NCBI GenBank assembly: GCA_017444985.1
Contig: JAFSVK010000148.1
Location: forward strand, 1 to 64,000
Origin: Bacillota bacterium
Lineage (GTDB): Bacteria > Bacillota > Clostridia > Lachnospirales > CAG-274
DNA length: 64,000 bases
Direction of reading: 5' to 3'
Positions 60,095 through 64,000 of the stretch are shown in pieces; position 1 is the stretch's first letter; each line of letters starts with the position of its first letter. The notes under the pieces are model-generated. The model saw nothing but the letters and a program-made list of their open reading frames with translations, searched no databases and was not told where the DNA came from. A program made the position numbers and the translations under genes.

Positions 60095-60511
60095 ATGTTG
60101 GATATAAAGCAGATACAATCGGTAATACCTCACAGATATCCTTTTTGCCTTATAGACAGGATAGAAGAAGTATCGGAAAATAAAATAACAGCCATTAAAA
60201 ATGTTACCATAAACGAAAACTTCTTTCAGGGTCACTTCCCCGGAGAGCCTGTAATGCCGGGTGTTCTTATAATAGAGGCTATGGCACAGGCAGGAGCCTA
60301 TGTTATACTTTCCATGGAAGAAAACAAGGGCAAAATAGCTTACTTTGGCGGTATAGACAAGGCAAAGTTCAGAGGTAAGGTGGTTCCGGGAGACACCTTA
60401 AGGCTTGAAGTTGAAATGATAAAGGTCAAGAAAATGGCAGGCATAGGCAAGGGTGTTGCCTATGTGGGAGATAAAAAAGTAGCCGAGGCGGAACTTACAT
60501 TTATGTTTTAA
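60095..60511 (+). CDS. fabZ: 3-hydroxyacyl-ACP dehydratase FabZ
   Basis: A 138-residue hotdog-fold dehydratase with the active-site His47 in QGHFPGEPVMPGV and Glu61 in IIEAMAQAGA, and the start IPHRYPFCLIDRI. It makes the enoyl-ACP that FabK reduces. accC, which follows fabZ in many relatives, is missing and accD follows instead after 14 bases. Confidence 0.97.
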   Translation: MLDIKQIQSVIPHRYPFCLIDRIEEVSENKITAIKNVTINENFFQGHFPGEPVMPGVLIIEAMAQAGAYVILSMEENKGKIAYFGGIDKAKFRGKVVPGDTLRLEVEMIKVKKMAGIGKGVAYVGDKKVAEAELTFMF

Positions 60512-60525
60512 AGAGAGGGCCGAAA

Positions 60526-61446
60526 ATGAGTTTAATTGATAATCTTAAAGACAGATTAAAGGTTTCGGATGTTGAGGGCTTAAAGAAAAAGGCAAAGGCG
60601 ATAAAGGACATCGTTTCCAATAAACCCGGAAAGAATGAAGCCGAAGAGAAAAAAGAAGAGGTACCCGCAGGTTTTATAAAGTGTCCCGATTGCGGAAATA
60701 TAATAGAGAAGAAGGATCTGGGCAAGCTTAGGATATGTCCCAAGTGTGCCAGACTTTTCAGACTCAATGCCAAGGACAGGATAAAAACCATTGCAGATGA
60801 AGGTTCCTTTGAAGAGTTTGATGTCAACATGGAGGCGAAAGACCCTCTTAACTTCCCGGGCTATCCCGAGAAGGTGAAACAAACTCAGACAAAGAGCGGC
60901 AGTAAAGATGCGGTGAGAACAGGCGTGTGTACCATAGGCGGTTACAGAACGGTCTTGGCTGTAATGGATTCCACCTTTATGATGGGTTCTATGGGCTCCG
61001 TTGTAGGGGAGAAAATAACAAGAGCCTTCGAGTATGCTTGCGATAAATCTCTTCCCATAGTAGTATTCACCTGTTCGGGAGGAGCAAGAATGCAGGAGGG
61101 TATAGTATCTCTCATGCAGATGGCAAAGGTAAGTTCTGCTGTTGCAAGACACTCCGATAAGGGTCTTCTCTATGTTACCGTACTTACAGACCCTACTACG
61201 GGCGGTGTTACCGCAAGTTATGCCATGCTTGGCGATATCATACTCTCCGAACCCAAGGCTCTTATAGGCTTTGCGGGCAGAAGAGTTATAGAAGGTACCA
61301 TAAAGCAAAAACTTCCCGACGATTTCCAAACGGCGGAGTTTTCTTTAAGCCACGGCTTCTGCGATGCCATAGTGGAAAGAGAAAAGTTAAGAGGCGTGCT
61401 TAAGCGTATACTTAAGCTTCATGGGTATAAAAAGGAGGCTGAGTGA
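60526..61446 (+). CDS. accD: Acetyl-CoA carboxylase carboxyltransferase beta subunit AccD
   Basis: AccD and AccA form the carboxyltransferase that makes malonyl-CoA from biotin-bound CO2 and acetyl-CoA. The 306-residue protein has the N-terminal zinc ribbon with Cys53, Cys56, Cys71 and Cys74, then the crotonase-like core ([42 protein letters not shown]). It is preceded by a charged N-terminal stretch (residues 1-45) longer than usual. The stop overlaps the accA start by four bases. Confidence 0.96.
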   Translation: MSLIDNLKDRLKVSDVEGLKKKAKAIKDIVSNKPGKNEAEEKKEEVPAGFIKCPDCGNIIEKKDLGKLRICPKCARLFRLNAKDRIKTIADEGSFEEFDVNMEAKDPLNFPGYPEKVKQTQTKSGSKDAVRTGVCTIGGYRTVLAVMDSTFMMGSMGSVVGEKITRAFEYACDKSLPIVVFTCSGGARMQEGIVSLMQMAKVSSAVARHSDKGLLYVTVLTDPTTGGVTASYAMLGDIILSEPKALIGFAGRRVIEGTIKQKLPDDFQTAEFSLSHGFCDAIVEREKLRGVLKRILKLHGYKKEAE

Positions 61447-62246
61447 GTTTGGCAAACGCATTTGATAGAGTCAAAATTGCAAGAAAGGTCACAAGACCTA
61501 CCGCAAGAGACTATATAGAACATATTTTCGAAGATTTTATAGAATTTCACGGTGACAGAGGCTATGCCGACGATAAGGCGGTAATAGGCGGTATTGCAGA
61601 CCTTGACGGCACACCCGTAACGGTAGTGGGTATACAAAAGGGCAAGACCATGGAGGAAAACTTGGAGGTAAACTTCGGTTCTCCCCATCCCGAGGGCTAC
61701 AGAAAGGCACTCAGACTTTTCCGTCAGGCGGAGAAGTTCGGTAGACCCATAATTTGCCTTATAAATACCAGCGGTGCCTACTGCGGTGTAGGTGCCGAGG
61801 AAAGAGGACAGGGTGAGGCTATAGCCAAAAATCTCTTTGAACTCTCCCACATAAAAGTCCCCACCATCTCCGTTATTATAGGCGAAGGCGGTAGCGGCGG
61901 TGCTCTTGCCCTTGCTGTGACCGACAGAGTATGGATGCTTGAAAACTCGGTATACTCCGTATTAAGCCCCGAAGGCTTTTCAAGTATACTTTGGAAGGAT
62001 CCCAAGAGATACAAGGAAGCAGCCGATGTTATGAAGCTTACCGCTCAGGACCTTTACGAGTTGAGAATTATAGAAAAGATCATAAAAGAGGCAAGGGGAG
62101 GCGCACAAAATGATTTCGGCTTTACTGCCAATCTTTTGAAAAACTCCCTGGAAAAAGAGATCAAGACCCTCTCCGAAAAGGATATAGATACTCTTCTTGA
62201 AGAAAGATATAACAGATTTCGTAGGTTCGGAGAATTTACAGAATAA
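61443..62246 (+). CDS. accA: Acetyl-CoA carboxylase carboxyltransferase alpha subunit AccA
   Basis: The 267-residue partner of AccD. Typical segments are [56 protein letters not shown] and the oxyanion loop [37 protein letters not shown]. The start is a GTG inside the accD stop (GTGA) with AAAGGAGG before it. As the last gene of the operon it is followed by a strong terminator. The biotin carboxylase (AccC) and biotin carrier (AccB) needed for activity must be encoded elsewhere. Confidence 0.96.
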   Translation: MSLANAFDRVKIARKVTRPTARDYIEHIFEDFIEFHGDRGYADDKAVIGGIADLDGTPVTVVGIQKGKTMEENLEVNFGSPHPEGYRKALRLFRQAEKFGRPIICLINTSGAYCGVGAEERGQGEAIAKNLFELSHIKVPTISVIIGEGGSGGALALAVTDRVWMLENSVYSVLSPEGFSSILWKDPKRYKEAADVMKLTAQDLYELRIIEKIIKEARGGAQNDFGFTANLLKNSLEKEIKTLSEKDIDTLLEERYNRFRRFGEFTE

Positions 62247-62247
62247 A

Positions 62248-62273
62248 AAAAAGAGCCGTTTACGGCTCTTTTT
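62248..62273 (+). terminator. Terminator of the fatty-acid operon
   Basis: AAAAAGAGCCG and CGGCTCTTTTT form an 11-bp stem with a four-base loop, starting two bases after accA and ending in T residues. Confidence 0.93.
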
Positions 62274-62278
62274 AAATA

Positions 62279-62324
62279 GGGTTGTGAAATCTCATTTTTG
62301 TCGGTGGAGTGATATTTCACACCC
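62279..62324 (+). promoter_or_regulatory. Leader hairpin before the sORF-metY pair
   Basis: GGGTTGTGAAAT pairs with ATTTCACACCC. The loop contains CTCATTTTTG.CGG.GG.GTGAT, nearly the same as the sequence just upstream of plsX (423-464). It ends 16 bases before the small ORF and might be an RNA switch or repeat. It does not look like an S-box (SAM riboswitch). Confidence 0.45.
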
Positions 62325-62340
62325 TTATAAGGAGGTTACT

Positions 62341-62454
62341 ATGCAAGAAAATACAAACCCCTTCTCTCATCTTAACGATGATCCCGATGAGGAGGAAGAG
62401 TTGGTGGCGGAAGCCCTTTTGAGTAAACTTATAAACAAAGGAGAACAAAAATGA
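62341..62454 (+). CDS. 37-residue acidic peptide coupled to metY
   Basis: A short gene with a perfect AAGGAGG site seven bases before ATG encodes an acidic peptide: NPFSHLNDDPDEEEE in the first half, then a helix-like ELVAEALLSKLINKG. Its stop overlaps the metY start (ATGA), so ribosomes ending here can restart on metY. It may act as a coupling leader or as a small regulator of the enzyme. No Met- or Cys-rich run is seen, so it is not an ordinary attenuator peptide. No known family is recognised. Confidence 0.65.
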   Translation: MQENTNPFSHLNDDPDEEEELVAEALLSKLINKGEQK

Positions 62455-63725
62455 AAAAGGATACACAGTGTGTACAGGCGGGATATACTCCTCAAAACGG
62501 AGAACCCAGACAAATACCCATAATACAGTCTACTACATTTAAGTACGATACCAGTGAGGATATGGGAAGGCTTTTTGACCTTGAAGCAAGCGGATATTTC
62601 TATACAAGACTTCAAAATCCCACAAATGACTATGTAGCAAGTAAAATAGCAACCCTTGAAGGGGGAACGGCTGCTATGCTTACCTCTTCGGGACAGGCGG
62701 CAAATTTCTTCGCTCTTTTCAATATATGCGAGTGCGGTGACCATATAGTTTCCTCCGCCTCCATATACGGCGGTACTTTTAATCTCATATCCGTTACAAT
62801 GAAGAAAATGGGTATAGATGTTACCTTCGTATCCCCCGATTGCAGCGAAGAAGAGCTTAATGCCGCATTTAGAGAAAACACAAAGGCTGTTTTCGGAGAG
62901 ACTATAGCTAATCCCGCTCTTACCGTACTTGATATTGAAAAGTTTGCAAAGGTGGCTCACAGCCATGGAGTACCTCTTATAGTTGACAACACCTTCCCCA
63001 CCCCTGTAAATTGCAGGCCCATAGAATGGGGTGCGGATATCGTTACCCACTCCACCACAAAGTATATGGACGGCCACGGTGCGGCAGTGGGCGGTGCCAT
63101 AGTAGATTCGGGTAAATTTGATTGGATGGCGCATAAAGATAAGTTCCCCGGGCTTTGCACTCCCGATGAATCCTATCACGGTATAACCTATGCCGAGAAG
63201 TTCGGCAAGGAAGGGGCATTTATAACAAAGGCAACAAGTCAGCTTATGAGAGATCTCGGCTCTATACAGTCACCTCAGCATGCTTTTATATTGAATTTAG
63301 GTCTTGAGTCCCTTCATGTAAGAATGCCGAGACACATTGAAAATGCTCAGGCTGTGGCGGAATTCTTACAGGGTAGAGACGAGGTCTCCTTTGTAAGCTA
63401 TCCCGGACTTAAAACCGACAAGTATTACGATATCGCCATGAAATACATGGGAAACGGCGGTTGCGGTGTGGTATCCTTTGAAATAAAGGGTGGAAGAAAG
63501 GCAGCGGAAAGCTTTATGAAACAGTTAAAGCTTGCGGCTATAGAGACCCATGTGGCAGATGCAAGAACTTGCTGTTTAAATCCCGCCACCTCCACTCACA
63601 GGCAGATGACGGATGAACAGCTTCTTGAGGCGGGAATACCCGCAGGTCTTATAAGAATATCCTGTGGACTTGAAAGCAAGGAGGACCTTATAGCCGATCT
63701 TACACAGGCTTTTGAGAATATGTAA
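62451..63725 (+). CDS. metY: O-acetylhomoserine sulfhydrylase MetY
   Basis: A PLP enzyme of the Cys/Met metabolism family that makes homocysteine from O-acetylhomoserine and sulfide. The 424-residue protein has the PLP lysine Lys204 in HSTTKYMDGHG, Asp179 in LIVDNTFPTP, the phosphate-binding SSGQAANFF, and the C-terminal TSTHRQM and GLIRISCGLES. The length and the START region FKYDTSEDM favour MetY over MetB or MetC. AAAGGAG precedes the ATG inside the small ORF. An aldo/keto reductase gene follows after 21 bases. Confidence 0.94.
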   Translation: MKKDTQCVQAGYTPQNGEPRQIPIIQSTTFKYDTSEDMGRLFDLEASGYFYTRLQNPTNDYVASKIATLEGGTAAMLTSSGQAANFFALFNICECGDHIVSSASIYGGTFNLISVTMKKMGIDVTFVSPDCSEEELNAAFRENTKAVFGETIANPALTVLDIEKFAKVAHSHGVPLIVDNTFPTPVNCRPIEWGADIVTHSTTKYMDGHGAAVGGAIVDSGKFDWMAHKDKFPGLCTPDESYHGITYAEKFGKEGAFITKATSQLMRDLGSIQSPQHAFILNLGLESLHVRMPRHIENAQAVAEFLQGRDEVSFVSYPGLKTDKYYDIAMKYMGNGGCGVVSFEIKGGRKAAESFMKQLKLAAIETHVADARTCCLNPATSTHRQMTDEQLLEAGIPAGLIRISCGLESKEDLIADLTQAFENM

Positions 63726-63746
63726 AAAATAAAAAGGAGGAATTTT

Positions 63747-64000
63747 ATGGACAAAGTAAAAAAGAAACTGGGCTTTGGCTGTATGCGTCTGCCCATGAGG
63801 GATGGGGGAGTAGATGAAAAGCAGTTTTGCAAAATGGCAGACCGTTTCTTGGAAGAGGGCTTTAACTACTTTGATACAGCCCACGGCTATTTGGGCGGTC
63901 TAAGTGAAAAGGCTATAAAAAAATGCCTTACATCTCGACACAAGAGGCAGGAGTATCTTCTTACGGACAAGCTTACAGAGCCCTATTTTAAAAGCCAAAA
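63747..64000 (+). CDS. Aldo/keto reductase (N-terminal part, cut by window edge)
   Basis: The frame opens with a strong AAGGAGG site and reads LGFGCMRLPMRDGG, then FCKMADRFLEEGFNYFDTAHGY, with the Asp and Tyr of the aldo/keto reductase active site, and LLTDKL where the catalytic Lys lies. The protein continues past the window end. The CMRLP start is typical of the clostridial branch that often has a C-terminal 4Fe-4S domain, which cannot be checked here. It may share the metY message. Confidence 0.88.
   Translation, partial: MDKVKKKLGFGCMRLPMRDGGVDEKQFCKMADRFLEEGFNYFDTAHGYLGGLSEKAIKKCLTSRHKRQEYLLTDKLTEPYFKSQ

Noticed and set aside
60580-61329. 249-codon minus-strand frame opposite accD
   Set aside because: Shadow of a well-conserved gene in a tight operon; Cys/Tyr-rich composition is typical of antisense translation here.
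62279-62340. SAM riboswitch before metY
   Set aside because: The region is too short and lacks the S-box core; only a simple hairpin is seen.

Overview
The window looks like the chromosome of a low-to-mid GC Gram-positive anaerobe of the class Clostridia. The reasons are AGGAGG-type ribosome sites, strong use of ATA (Ile) and AGA (Arg) codons, FabK as the enoyl reductase with a FabT-type MarR regulator, AddA/AddB recombination nucleases, ammonia-dependent AsnA, and Rpn/PD-(D/E)XK transposase-like genes typical of gut Firmicutes. I cannot name a genus from the sequence alone. I see no tRNA, rRNA, CRISPR array or intact transposase.

Layout. 1-2.85 kb: plsX-acpP-rnc, bracketed by two inverted copies of a ~155 bp structured repeat (called R155 here), with a hairpin-packed leader before plsX. 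3.0-5.9 kb: a leftward operon of an unknown coiled-coil protein, a ThyX-like protein and the dipeptidase PepD. 6.2-8.4 kb: glgB, followed by a third R155 copy. 8.7-13.8 kb: a compact rightward operon of two tandem ATP-grasp ligases, each with a methyltransferase-like tail, and a MATE exporter with a GHKL-ATPase-like tail. This is the best candidate in the window for an undescribed system, probably making and exporting a small peptide-like compound. 13.85-14.0 kb: a mini-repeat fused to the broken start of a helicase gene.

14.0-30.4 kb: a long, AT-rich leftward surface-polysaccharide operon with one good promoter near 30.5 kb. It holds a PssD/PssE (Alg14/Alg13-like) glycosyltransferase pair, a pyruvyl transferase with its usual Fe-S partner, a polymerase, a flippase, two LicD proteins, a CDP-glycerol-type polymerase, two IspD/TarI-type cytidylyltransferases, LicA- and LicC-like genes, a glutamine-amidotransferase-like hydrolase, an epimerase-type SDR and GalE. 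It suggests a capsule or teichoic-acid-like polymer with phosphodiester-linked substituents. 30.6-32.0 kb: a dead tyrosine recombinase joined to an Rpn fragment.

32.2-38.2 kb: addB-addA. 38.2-42.5 kb: a GtrB-like glycosyltransferase and a large membrane protein, lying between two direct copies of a ~415 bp partly palindromic repeat. 42.6-47.7 kb: a leftward set with a small protein, an HD-GYP phosphodiesterase, asnA, asnS and a DMT transporter. 47.9-53.1 kb: ftsK, thrC and a thioesterase, rightward. 53.2-54.6 kb: an Rpn-type nuclease with a duplicated 3' end. 54.7-62.25 kb: the fatty-acid operon fabT-fabH-fabK-fabD-fabG-fabF-fabZ-accD-accA, whose promoter carries a perfect FabT-type palindrome. 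accB and accC are absent from it, and acpP sits with plsX instead. 62.3-64 kb: a 37-residue acidic peptide gene coupled to metY, then the start of an aldo/keto reductase cut by the window edge.

How parts fit: fab/acc, acpP and plsX together supply acyl-ACP and acyl-phosphate for phospholipid synthesis. The polysaccharide operon, galE and the gtr-type pair all feed cell-surface glycosylation. Mobile and repeat debris sits at the borders between these blocks rather than inside them.
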